Below, piece after piece: positions 1 to 10,801 of a stretch of 64,000 nt of DNA. The DNA comes from Chalara sp. BL73 (lineage: Eukaryota > Ascomycota > Leotiomycetes > Helotiales). The stretch spans positions 186,001 through 250,000 of the forward strand of contig CAKJVC010000191.1 in the NCBI GenBank assembly GCA_918026815.1, given 5' to 3'. How positions within the stretch are numbered: the first letter of the stretch is position 1; each line of letters opens with the position of its first letter. The position numbers were made by a program, and so were the translations under genes. The notes beneath the pieces are model-generated. The model did no database searches. It saw only the letters and a list, made by a program, of their open reading frames with translations, and was not told where the DNA came from.

Positions 1-2406
1 CCCAGCTAGAGACATGGGACCTATTAGTTATATTAGATAGATCTCTGTATTAATCCCACATCGATGGCCATTGGTGTAAGCTCACCTTCAGGAGCCGGTA
101 GCTCAGCCTCTCTTCTAACTTTAGAAGCGATCTTGCTGCGTTCTTCGGAGATGCATCAGCATTTTGGTTTCATTTGAAAAAAAAAAAAAAAAGGAGAGCT
201 ACTTTCTTGCTCACAGCCTTGGTTATTAACTGATTCCGTTGCTTCAATTTCGAGGTTTCTTGCCGACCTAACCGGCGGTGATAAGGAAGTTTGGGTTTAA
301 GAACTCTACGGACACTTTGCTGATTATGGAATTCCTGTCCACAGTGACTGAATCCAGGAGCTACAGTGCCTGGTAGTCGCCAGATTAGCCTAAGTTTGAG
401 GTCAGAATTGCAAATGCACAGGTAGAAAGTTCTCATCCTCCCAATACCGTACCTAAGATGCAGGGACTCGTGCTTATGAAATTTGAGAAGCAATTCAGGG
501 CTCTAGGAGGAGAATATGGAAGCAGATACTGCTGACTCTCGACGCTTAAAGGGCAGATCTGTTTATTTCGAATGGAGCAGGCGATAGTATGGCAGATATG
601 CTGCCATTATCTGGGAGATATATATAATTGAAAGGGAACCTACCCAACTTCCAAACCCGGTAATCGAGATCTTTCTCCAATGCTCGCAGGCTCTGTTCTA
701 TTCTCTTATTCACAGAAAACAATACTATACCAGTATCCAATTGTTGATGGGTTATGGAGAGTAAGAATTGGCTCCCTCTCTTCCTTCTTCGCATCTAAAA
801 GAGCCAGAACGATGTTCAGGATGCAAAAAAAAAAAAAAACAAGCACCAGCAGAATGAGAAGGAACGCTGAATAGCGGACAGGCGTGAATCCGGGACGGGG
901 TACTATTTTGGGCCGAGAATTGTGCTGTTATCATTCACGAATCGGTATGGCATTTGGTGTACACGACTGAAATTAAAATCTACTTGCAGATATATACAGA
1001 TGACCATATAGGAAACCAAAGACTTCAATAGTGCTGTGAAATATATACTTAGCAAGATACATGTGACTTACAGGTGGTGGTTTATAAAACCATAATTCTA
1101 TATAGCCAACCTTCTCTCTTTCGTTTAATATTCTCGTAATAGAACCCTTCCTATTAGCTGTCCTACAACGCCTATGAGTTGGATTAGTGGCAGCAATGCT
1201 TAAAGAATAAGCTAAGTAGTAGGTTAGCACAGCCTTTATTTTTTATTACTAATCTTGCTCAACCTGCTGACTATTCTCCCGCTTATTATTACCCTCTTTC
1301 TAACAACAGTAAAATATTATAGATGTATTTATTAATACAAAAAATTCAAGAAAAATTTATATAAGTTGTTATTGTCAGCTGCAGATCTCCCCAGCCTCAC
1401 AAATCCAATCTGGCAACATGGTAATAGGAAAAGCGTTAATCTTCAAAAGCACTTTGCTAGCGCTCAAACCACAAGAGTTTTAACAGCATCCCAATACATA
1501 TCCAACGATTACAAAACAAGAAAGTGGTCTTTCCTTGCGCTTAATGGAGCTGACACAAAGGCGTACAAACATGATGAAACAGCAGTTGGGAGGAGGGCAA
1601 TGTGTCATTGTTTCTAAAATATTAGTTCCCGATGTTTTCCGTTGTTAGTTTGGCCCGATTCCATGGCCACACACAAAAGGGCTAGCGCATCTATAGGTTC
1701 GGAAGCCTAACCGCCCTCTCGCATATAGACCTGAAGCTCGATTACATGCTGTGGTCGCGGTTATTAAGTGTCTTCGGGGCGACAGCTCTTCATTGTGGCA
1801 CAATTTACTACCTATATTATTTCCAGAGCAACCAAGTCAAGCCAAGCAAAGAGCGGAAGATGTATTTACAAAGATTGAAGCCTGTATCAAATCTGAGCGG
1901 ATGAATAACAAACTAGTTTTTCCGAAGCCTTAAGATTGTAGATAGATTAGCGCTTTTCAGGCTATAGATGAAAGAGAAAGTTACTTTGGATATAAATAGT
2001 GCTGAGTGTTGCCAGATATATCTTATGATTACTGAAGCAAGTAAGCTTCAATCGGTGAGTAAAGGATTTTTATTTTTTCTCTTTCGAAAGGTTATTGCTG
2101 ATAATACCACTACCATTAGTGCCCATTTACGTTTTCGAACTATTTGAACCATCCTCAAACTTAATGATAAGCCAATTCAATTGATCACATGGTGGATGGA
2201 TGCCTCCGAGAGATATCATAGATGGCTTAACATAATCTCTAGTGGGAACTGCAGTTGAATTAGACAAGAGGCACAAGGGTCTGTCACGACAAGAAAAACC
2301 ACAATCACGATAGGAAAGCATCAATTTCCTGCTATGAGGACGTTGATTCTCATCAAGCTCGTTTCTATTCGTAACATGAGACTTCGTTCTCATTTTATCC
2401 TCTTAT
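1..2406. other. AT-rich stretch without a supported gene
   Basis: No reading frame here has recognisable family similarity, convincing splice structure or coding-like composition. Homopolymer A runs occur near 180 and 826. The part from about 970 to 1350 is rich in TA steps (runs such as ctatatag and attattag), as seen in repeats mutated by RIP (repeat-induced point mutation), but no transposon protein can be recognised in it. Short open frames in this stretch are judged chance. Confidence 0.5.
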
Positions 2407-3158
2407 TTATCTAGGTGGTAGCTCCACCACCAAAGATGGTCCATCGGGTACAGGTCCAAGTGGTGCAGCTCCCGCTGGTGGAGCTACAACCGGTGGAGGT
2501 GGTTGCGCATAGTCTTTCATATTGAAGTCTGGTCCCATCTCCGCAATCATTCTCTCCTTAGTATACAGCACCTCCCCTTGCCCACCATCCTCCTTGTTCT
2601 CATCTCCCTGTCCCTCATTCAAAACATGCGATCTCACATCCACCGGGATCAGCACCTCCACCGCAACGTAAAAGTCGGCTCGGGCCGTTATAGTGGCCGC
2701 AGTGGGGTCTAATGGGTCTGGATAAATAGATACAATGCGGCAAGTCTCGTCCTGCGTTGTCCGCTCGTCTAACACGATAAAAACGAAAGAGCTGAATATG
2801 CCGCCCGTCTCTGGAATTTGTGTTTCATAGTGCTCGCGCAGCTGCTGGAGTGACCAGCCGAGCACGGGAGATTGGAAGGCTGAGGTGGGGATAGTGGCGG
2901 GCAAGCAATTCGCTGGGTCGCTGTCGATGGCCCGTGTCAGGGAATCGACGAGGTAGAGCCTGGGCGGGGCGCGTTCGTTTGTGCGTTCGATAAGCTTATC
3001 AATGATCTAGCGCAGGCTGTGTAAGTAAATGTTTCATACGATTGCCTCTTGCTAGAAGATCAATGCAGGAGTGCTTGGGTTGTTACTTCTGGTGCGATCT
3101 CTGCCGTGCAGTAGATCGGGATCATTCTTGGTCGCCGTCCGAGCATAGTTTCTGCCAT
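2407..3158 (-). CDS. Hypothetical protein, possibly DUF6924-like
   Basis: Two exons, 3158-3087 and 3006-2407, encode 223 residues. The 80-bp intron (3086-3007) starts GTAACA, ends CTAG, and joins in phase 0. The ATG at 3156-3158 begins MAETMLGRRP. The body reads as a compact alpha/beta domain: LYLVDSLTRAID near residue 45, FVFIVLDERTTQDETCRIV near 95, then ADFYVAVEVLIPVDVRSHV. The C-terminus is a low-complexity Pro/Ala tail (QPPPPVVAPPAGAAP). The pattern of short beta strands recalls small DUF6924-type proteins, but that is a weak impression and no function is claimed. Upstream sequence to about 3390 carries no other gene. The splice structure and continuous frame make a real gene likely; the identity is open. 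Confidence 0.6.
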
Positions 3159-3756
3159 AGTGGATTAAGATGATGGGGAGGTTGTGATATTCTGTGTAGC
3201 TGTTGGATAGAATGGGCTATATAGAGGGTTGTGAGAGGCAGGATATCTCAGAGTTGCAAGCTGCCAATGTAGGAGGTGGTGAAAGGTGAACAAAACCCGT
3301 GTAGAGAATAATGGTTGAAGAGGAAGATGCAAGAGTTGGAAGAGGGGAATAAGGCTGAGGACGACTTTGTACCACCCGAGAAATAGGATCTCACGTCAGC
3401 ATCCTCCTGCAGATAAACAAGGCGCGGGGGATCAAACTTAGGGTCCTTTGCGCCACTAAATGCTTGGCCTTGCGGGGCGCAGCATCCTGAAGCCAGCCAA
3501 TAGCTGTACTAACAACAGTATATTCAAAACAACAGAAATAGGTACAACTTTTGCTTTTCCAGCCCCCAGTTCCTAAGGGAAACATCAAATCCAACTCCAG
3601 AAACGCCCCCATCTCAAAAAATGCGTGCTCTACCCAAAAAAAAAAATCGAAATCTTATCAGCAGAATCCTATGCCTCATTGCCCATTTTGTGCGACCCAT
3701 ATGTACACTTTTGTCTAATCCAAACCACACCCATATCAATCACACAGTCTCGATTC
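3159..3756. other. Intergenic, between two minus-strand genes
   Basis: This is about 600 bp between the start of the hypothetical gene and the stop of the repeat-protein gene. It should hold the promoter of the former and the 3' end of the latter. Short open frames on both strands have no support. No clear regulatory motif was seen. Confidence 0.5.
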
Positions 3757-5323
3757 TTAAGACTTCTTCGGTTTAGCAGGAGCAGCCTTCGCTGCCACAG
3801 CGGGGGTAGATCCTGATGCTTTCGCAGGCGAGGCCGTGTCCTTTGGCTTCTGGCATACGTTCCCCTTGCAGGCTTGACACTCACCTTTGGGTGGGAGTGT
3901 TTTCTTTAAGGTAGGCTCTTTGGGAGCATTTGATGCCTTAGGCTTGGTCTGTGTGCCTGTTGTCTTGCTGGGAGCCGGAGTGTCGCTGGCCTTGGGATCT
4001 TTTGGCTTTGGGTCTTTTGGTGTGGTATCCTTTGGAGTATCTTTTGATGGAGTATCCTTTGGAGTATCTTTTGATGGAGTATCCTTTGGAGTATCTTTTG
4101 ATGGAGTATCCTTTGGAGTATCTTTTGATGGAGTATCCTTTGGAGTATCTTTTGATGGGGTATCCTTTGGAGTATCTTTTGGAGCAGTATCCTTTGGAGT
4201 ATCTTTTGGAGCAGTATCCTTTGGAGCAGTATCCTTTGGAGCAGTATCCTTTGGAGTAGTATCTTTTGGGGTTGTGGTAGTTGTTGTTTTTGGTCGTTTC
4301 TTCGAGCCCGCTCGAGCTTGCAAAAAGCTAAGCAGATCTCGTCGTGTACGAATAGTCGCCATGTTACCGATGTCTCGTGCCACAGCAGGACCTCGTCCAT
4401 CGCTGCTGCCAGGCATTGGCTCAAGAAGACCTTTATCGCCACCTCCTTGAGAACCTTTGATCTTTCCTGCGTTCTGTTGCAAATCGTCGACACCATGTAT
4501 GGGTATTTTGCTTCCGTCGAAACTTTTCTGTTTACCTGTTAATTCAACACTGAATCGGACAAAGTCATAGTTAGCAGCGGCTGAAGTCAGACCACCCTCA
4601 ACTTGTTCATGTTAGCATATAGTACTGAAGATAGATTTCATGCAGCTCAGGGGACTGTCATTGTCTACTTACTGTTGCTCTCAATCCGGGGTAAGTAGAA
4701 GACGGTTATTTCATTTGCAGGATCTGGCGCATGGCTCACGAAAGCTGGCATCTTTTCGTCTCTGACGTAGTTCCTGGCACAGAAGTTAGTTTCAACTTTT
4801 CTCAGAATGCTTTGTAGTGGGCAGGAACCACAGTAGAAGCGGTTCTGAAAGAAGATCTGCCGTTATCTTTGGCTCCCAGGAGGAAGAGCACAATTCATAG
4901 TACAAGACAGACTTACGTATATCCTGCTTGGCCTTGAGGCACCACGTTGCCGATAGCATTGTGTGATTGTTGGTGATGCAGCCCTTGACTTCGAGGTACT
5001 CCTATGACCGGATAATAACGGGCGTTGTTGGTTCCACGGACCCTTTCATGGTGAGGATAACGACAATAATGCCAGTATAAGTGTGCTGCGTGCCTGATAG
5101 CAATAGTGTCAGATTCATCTCCTAAGATCGACAACCTCGAAGTAGATATGACTCTTCCGAACTTGACTCACCATGGCATTTGGTCCTCATCGTAAATGAG
5201 ATTGGCATATGTCCTTCCGTATTGATCAGTGCCTTCGTTGGCAACTCTGCTCGCTGCTTCCGTGCCAAGGATTTGCGATGCGACGCCAGCAAAGAGCAAC
5301 AAAAAATTCTTGGTTGTGAGCAT
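3757..5323 (-). CDS. Predicted secreted protein with TPKDTPSKD tandem repeats (gene model tentative)
   Basis: Four exons are proposed: 5323-5172, 5093-4917, 4809-4673 and 4601-3757, giving about 436 residues. The start MLTTKNFLLLFAGVASQILG is a good signal peptide. The middle holds several Cys and aromatic residues. The C-terminal half is low complexity: repeated TPKDTAPKD and TPKDTPSKD units, then a Lys/Pro tail with a small CxxCxxxxC group (ECQACKGNVC) near the end. Exons 1 and 2 use normal GT-AG sites. Intron 3 (4672-4602) has a GCTAAC branch site but ends in AAG. For intron 2 the obvious CAG acceptor (4845-4847) would put exon 3 out of frame; only an AAG at 4810-4812 keeps it open. The gene may be spliced this way, may use another site, or may be damaged. 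It resembles repeat-containing secreted cell-wall or effector-like proteins in form only. Confidence 0.5.
4020..4271 (-). repeat. Coding minisatellite, 27-bp and 15-bp units
   Basis: On the + strand, units of ggagtatcctttggagtatc/ttttgat type repeat head to tail. The longer unit is 27 bp (nine residues, TPKDTPSKD) and is nearly identical across about five copies. A shorter 15-bp variant (TPKDT/APKDT) flanks it. Every unit is a multiple of three, so copy-number change keeps the frame. For the same reason several other frames on both strands stay open across the array without being genes. Confidence 0.9.
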
Positions 5324-7160
5324 GGTGATGAAGGAGAAGTAGTTGAAAGGTTGTAGAAACTATGCAAGTATGAAAGTTATTTGGGTCAATCAGGTATTCT
5401 TTTAAATCATGGCAACATGCTTTTATACATCAGTAGGAAATCAAGTTGGAGTGGCTATCTACAGGATTTACACAGCACTGGTACTTTAGCGCAGCAAAGT
5501 TACACTCATGATAGTACGGAATGATGAATCAACTACGGCTACAAGAATAATAGGGAGATCAGGATGCGCTGGTAGGAGTAGGATCCTCTGATGTGAGCAG
5601 GATACAAAATAATGGCATAATGGGTCAGCGAGCAACGGAGCAATCATGGGACATGATCGAAAGAGTTGGGGTGGTTTGTACAGCAAATCATTTCTATTCT
5701 TCGAGTTTACAGATTCCTATCAAATCCTGTTTGTTTTACTGCCTCCCTTCTCTGATTAAATAAATAGGCCAAAGCCTCTAAAGGAGTGAGAAGGTCAAGG
5801 GCCAGTTTATGGTGGAAGAGGCTAACGCCCGCCAAGAACCATCCGCAAACAAGCATGCATAACATAGTAAGCATAAGGTTACATCCGAACTGGACAGGGC
5901 TGACTCCATCATCACCCTATTTTTAATTTTGGCCGCAGCTTAATTACTAAGGTACAAACAGAAGTGAACAGGGAGCAGCTGAAAGCCTCCTGGTAGATAA
6001 ATGTGGCGTCTCCTATATGTGCACAACTTACCCCATGACTTGATAACTAGCCTGGCCTTATACCAAATCTTCTGGTTGATCCCTCTAGCAGTCCCCTGTG
6101 TCTAAATGTCTTATCGGACCTCTCTATCTAATCTATATAACCTACCCTTTAGGCTAACCCTTATTACATACTCTTATCACGTACCGGCATCACTACCACC
6201 TACATCCAACCAACTTCACAGCACGTGTTAACAAACCCAAAGGCTAACTGTTGTGGATTTTGCCATCTAGTATTGCAGAGAGGTTTGTAACGGTGTTAGT
6301 ACGGCTTATAAATCCTAATGATTCTAATGGAAACTTGCCAGGTGAGATGAAATGAGGTTCATTAAGCCTGGAGGCATAATTCTTGTATTACAATACGGCA
6401 GCTCACTACAGTTTCCCTTTATAATTATATATATACCATTACATATTGTTCTTTTGGCCACCTCTCGAAACTTGCTACAAGTACATCAGAATACGGGATA
6501 AATAACAGCTTTGTAAGAGAGTGGATATTTATTTCTTCGTGGTCATTGCTATAGATCTTATTCCAAAATGACGTCCCAAATGTGGTACATATGACTTTCT
6601 ATAATGGCTGGCCATCTGACTGATCAAACAAGCCCCATCACTGGCAAGTATCTTAACAACTGTTAACGCCTGCTCGCTTTGGGATGAACATGTATACTGA
6701 TCCTAAAGAATTAAAAATTGTCGCATCGCTTCATAAAGATAGAAGGAAATATTGTTTAAGGACCCGCTCATTGCTCACATGCTCCAGGCAACCTGCTTAG
6801 GAGGCACACTCCTGGCACTGATTTAAGAAAGGGTGTAATAAATTTGAAAGCAATGCTTTTCACTCTGTCGAAGTGGAAAATCTGTTCATAGTGGCCCTTT
6901 CAATTAAAATCTATGGCGCTTTGAATAAGTGCAATTTATGCCTGTGAGCAATGCTGGCTCCTCTCGATGATGCGAGGTCAGCTGATCATTCTTTCCTATC
7001 ATTTTGATATCGGTATCGCCCCTTCCATCTCTAGTGCGGATGCGCACGTATCCTTTTGCACACTTTTAATCTATCTCCCTCTCCTCCCCTGAAGCTCTCA
7101 AAACGCTTTCTCAACAACACCTCCCTTTCTCGCCTCAAGCTACACGCGCGCTCTCACATC
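5324..7160. other. Intergenic, no gene seen
   Basis: This AT-rich spacer separates the divergent repeat-protein and BTB genes. A stretch near 6100-6200 and another near 6400-6450 are rich in TA and TAT steps. No family similarity was found in any frame. The part next to 7160 is pyrimidine-rich (ctatctccctctcctcccct at 7071-7090), as in fungal promoters. Confidence 0.5.
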
Positions 7161-8217
7161 ATGGTAGATCAAACACCGATCATCAAGTACGAGGCTGCCG
7201 CTCGGTTGAAGATCGAAGATGAAAGGAGAGAGGCTGCCAATTCTCTGAACGCGATGACACGCACTTTTCCATACACCTTAAAATATCCGGCTTCAAATTC
7301 ATGTCAAAACGCGGTCACAAACCCAGCACTATACCAAACTCCAAATACAGTCCAAAGCTCTGTCTCCATCATGTTCCCGAGGATAGTCCAGAGCACAGTG
7401 GTGAACACTCTCGCCAATACGTTGCACAACTCTTCTACTGTATTTAAGATCACTGGTGCTGGCGGTCAACAGCTTTTTGGACACCCTGAGACTAGTGGAA
7501 TGGTTACTAGGACGTCTCAGGGAGCCCCACCAACCCCAAAAACCAGAGTAACGAACCTCTGGTATGTAATCTTACTCAACGGCCTGACATTTATTTTAAC
7601 CACAGCACAGTGTTCCTCAAGGATTTGTCGAGTTTACTGTTGGCATTGAGCCAAATACGCAGAGGTTCGTCGTTCACAAAGCTGCTGTCGCTCAATCTCC
7701 GTATTTTGAGAAAATGTTCAATAGCAATCTCGAAGAAGGACAGACACAGAAAATGGTAGCGAACAGTATTGATGGTCGTATATTCGGTATGGTTGTGAAT
7801 TGGTTATACACAAAGACAATTCAAAATGCAGAGGGAGAAACCCCTACGAAAATCGAAATGGCACATATCTGGATGTATGGCATGATGTTCATTCTACCCG
7901 CCATGCAGAACGCTGCTATTGATAAGATGATTCAACACGGACAATGGTATTCCCTGACTGATGATTTCGAGGAGCTGTTCCAAGTCGTGTACCTGACAGA
8001 GACCGAGACTCCTTTGAAAAGACTGGTGGTGTACTGGGCAGTCAATCTTTGCTGCATCGGGAATAATGCCACCGAAGTCAAGCAAAATACCATGGCGATG
8101 ATGAAAATCTTTCCATCTAAGATGCTGAATGATGTTATGTTGGCAATGGCAGTTCGACAAACTGTTGGTGAAACCCCACCTGGTAATCCAAAGAACAAGT
8201 TGACATTCCACATTTAA
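7161..8217 (+). CDS. BTB/POZ domain protein
   Basis: Two exons (7161-7561 and 7611-8217) encode 335 residues; the 49-bp intron starts GTATGT and ends CACAG, phase 2. The ATG at 7161 (MVDQTPIIKYEAAARLK) is preferred; the frame is open upstream but has no other ATG. The first 130 residues are disordered and Ser/Thr/Asn-rich. The BTB fold begins just after the intron: VEFTVGIEPNTQRFVVHKAAVAQSPYFEKMF matches the core pattern of a strand followed by the 'VHKxxLxxxSPYFxxxF' helix. Next comes EEGQTQKM and a VVNWLYTKTIQ segment typical of fungal BTB proteins. Such proteins dimerise and often act as adaptors, but no Kelch, MATH or BACK module is visible, so the partner is unknown. Two decayed relatives lie at 38.3-40.5 kb. 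Confidence 0.85.
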
Positions 8218-8768
8218 GGGGGTAGAATAGATGAAGCTTCTTTGCATCGTTATTTCATGTCCTTCCTAGCAGTTACAGTTGGCCAGGCTTTCCCCCTTCC
8301 CCTCACCTTAGCTTCGATGGGTTTTGGTCGAAGGAGCTGTGCGATCGACGTCGTCGCAAAAAATGTTTGTGGGTGAATGCGGCCCTATTGTCTCTGTTTG
8401 CTCTAGAAAGGCTATACCACTTGAAAGCATCGCTTCAATCATATCGCAACGCCCAAATTGTGATTGATTTCGCTCCTTTGGCCCCGTCTACGCGATTTTC
8501 GAAAGTACTATTTGCCCCTCAGATCTTAAAAAAGTCGGGCTCCTAGGAACTCATGTCATGTGCATGATCAGGTGATCATGGCTATATCCCAAACCAAGTT
8601 CCATAAGTTGTGTACTTCCAACATACTTCAAGTTAGCAAAGTTTGCATGCCTCTCAAACGTGTTCTTTCTTACCACAGATATAGATTTATTAGGTTTCGC
8701 ACCACTAGTTCAGTGGACGGGGAAAAAAGGCTTATAAACAAGTATTACGATTATTATATTCCTACATT
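8218..8768. other. Intergenic between convergent genes
   Basis: About 550 bp between the stops of the BTB gene and the minus-strand membrane-protein gene. It should hold both 3' UTRs and terminators. No additional coding signal is seen. Confidence 0.5.
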
Positions 8769-10115
8769 TTACGGATCACCACCCGCGCACAGCGCAAGCC
8801 CTTCCAACAACTGCCCAGCCAGTACATCAATGGCCCCTGTATCCGAATCCTCGATTCCAAAGGTGACAAACAGCACATCATCCAGATACCCATGATACCT
8901 TTGCCCCTTAGTCTTCCAGCTCATGCTCGTTATATACATCATCTCGGTCTGATTCCATTTCTTCTTATCCTCATCACTAAAATCTGGCGGCGGTCTTGAG
9001 CCTGGACCGCCACGCCCAGAAATCCAGAGGGGCTTGGGCGATAGAGCGTGAATGGCAAAAGGTGCCGATCGCGAAAAGACCATTAGGTAGGGCTCGTAAA
9101 CGGAATGAAAGTTGTAATAGAATTTGTGCTGGATGATGGTAAAAAGGAAGGTATTGCTGTCGTTTTGACTGCAAGTTGGGTCCGATCCATTACACATCGT
9201 GATGGAGAGAGAGTTTGTAGCTTGGTGAATGGACTCATGGTCCAGTGCCTTTGGGTCATCTGTTACCTTAGGCATATACTTCGCGATGCATTTCGAATCG
9301 CTTGTGGCGAGCGGCGCAAGGTCCTCGCCTACGGAGCCATCCCATTCGATTTTTGCGAAAGAACGCTTAGGTGCTGTATCATAATGCGCATACATGTGTC
9401 CATCCTTATCCCAAAAGAGGAAATAGTTCTTCTCAACTATTCCGTACGGCGGTGGGCGTTGAAGCTCGGTAGGTACGCCAAATTCCTTAGCCGCGGAATG
9501 ATCGAAGCCCCAATCGACTTGTAATCGAAAATCGACGATCCATTGGCCGAAGCACGTATGTTGAGATACGGAACCATAACTCACATACGGGGCTTTTGGA
9601 CCCCAGAAAACACGTGCGTCGTGCGGTCCGATGCTCATGCCGAACATTGTCGACTCGCCCTTACATTTCGTGCCCCACGTCGCGGCGATGGGCAAGATTT
9701 GTGTGGGCGAGATGCATTTCAGGACGCCCTTCTCAAAAACAGCATTGCAGACCAGCTCAGCGAACCACACGCTGTTAGGGATATGGTCCTGCTTGTGGTG
9801 CTGCGCGACCACGATCCACGTGTCGTTGTGATACGGGTGCGGGATGATATTTGGGTTGATGGCTTTCAGCCGCGCGTCCGCGAAGTCGATCTTGAAGTAA
9901 TGCTTGGTGGGCGAGGAGACGGAGAAGATCTCATGGTGGGTGGATATGAGGTCCGACGGTGGTGGGAATACTGGCGGGGCCCCACTAAAGCCAGAGGGGG
10001 TGGGCAGGTATTGCGTGGACAGAGAGCGGATGTTGATGTCATGGAACTGCCAGGCCAGAAAGAGCAGCGCGGCCACGGGAACGAGAATGCGGAGGTACCT
10101 GGAGAGTTGCAGCAT
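8769..10115 (-). CDS. Type II membrane protein, fungal family of unknown function
   Basis: One exon encodes 448 residues from an ATG at 10113-10115. A short basic start (MLQLSRYLR) precedes a single hydrophobic anchor at about residues 9-26 (ILVPVAALLFLAWQF), then a Pro-rich stem and a large lumenal or extracellular domain. That domain is rich in aromatic and Gly residues and has several possible N-glycosylation sites (NDT, NGS, NDS, NQT). Repeated short segments such as PHPYHNDTWIVVAQHH, EKNYFLFWDKDGHMYAHY and HDARVFWGPKAPYVSYG look like blades of a beta-propeller, as in glycoside-processing enzymes. I could not place it in a named family. A Golgi glycosyltransferase or beta-propeller glycosidase is an inference from topology only. 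Several antisense frames overlap it and are ignored. Confidence 0.75.
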   Translation of the reverse strand: MLQLSRYLRILVPVAALLFLAWQFHDINIRSLSTQYLPTPSGFSGAPPVFPPPSDLISTHHEIFSVSSPTKHYFKIDFADARLKAINPNIIPHPYHNDTWIVVAQHHKQDHIPNSVWFAELVCNAVFEKGVLKCISPTQILPIAATWGTKCKGESTMFGMSIGPHDARVFWGPKAPYVSYGSVSQHTCFGQWIVDFRLQVDWGFDHSAAKEFGVPTELQRPPPYGIVEKNYFLFWDKDGHMYAHYDTAPKRSFAKIEWDGSVGEDLAPLATSDSKCIAKYMPKVTDDPKALDHESIHQATNSLSITMCNGSDPTCSQNDSNTFLFTIIQHKFYYNFHSVYEPYLMVFSRSAPFAIHALSPKPLWISGRGGPGSRPPPDFSDEDKKKWNQTEMMYITSMSWKTKGQRYHGYLDDVLFVTFGIEDSDTGAIDVLAGQLLEGLALCAGGDP

Positions 10116-10801
10116 GGTGATGCATTTGCGATATGTTCAATACATTGAGGCAAGGAGGTGAGCGCGTGTGTGTGAGACTCGATGTTGGTGGTCGTCGATA
10201 TAAAATTTGAATCTTAAACCTGGAGCTGAACCGAGTGGCGGGGGCCCCTGACTAAACCGTTCCAGGAATGTCGCATCGCTTCCGGCCTTAACCATAAATA
10301 AACGAATGCATGTGATGATCCGCGAAAATGCGGGGGGATGATTTTAGGGGTTTATTGGTTTCCCCCGGCCTGATTGGGTGCATTGGGCGCCCAGCGTATA
10401 TATATATTATGGGGCGCTGTTTTCAGCAGAGCCCCTGAAACTCTTGTTTGGCCGTGTTCAGAATGACAGTTGTCTTTTCCACAGGCCGTTAGTTCTAATT
10501 TTGATGCGGTTGGTGTTTTGATGCCCTTTGGGGTTTGAAGTATCCTACATGCGCTGCTAAATTCTGCCCCGCCATAAAAGCCACAAAGTTTGTTACTATT
10601 GCGCTAACGAAACGCGTTAGATTTGTGGATGGTATTCTTAGCCGTTTAATTTTATATTTGTTTGTTGGCACAAACATTTTCTGGTCTAAATTCTGATCAG
10701 ATTTTTGACTAAAGTATTCTCTAGCACTATTCAAAACAGCTTTCCGACGGGCTTTTTCGTTAAAGATCTGTCCGAAGCGTATGGAATCATATCTCCATTT
10801 G
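10116..10801. other. Intergenic
   Basis: This stretch holds the promoter side of the type II membrane protein gene and the 3' side of the monooxygenase gene. A minus-strand frame at 10495-10827 overlaps the monooxygenase end and lacks supporting features. A CT/GA-mixed TATA-like run (gtatatatatattatgg) lies near 10396-10412. Confidence 0.5.

Noticed and set aside
92..110. tRNA-like string GAGCCGGTAGCTCAG
   Set aside because: No B box or cloverleaf follows within a tRNA length.
973..1350. Possible RIP-mutated transposon
   Set aside because: TA-rich composition fits, but no transposase or reverse-transcriptase motif or terminal repeat could be recognised.
3887..4496. Long open frames on both strands over the minisatellite
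   Set aside because: They exist only because repeat units are multiples of three; the secreted-protein frame has the signal peptide and exon structure.
9105..10161. Several plus-strand frames opposite the type II membrane protein
   Set aside because: Antisense shadows of the longer coding frame.
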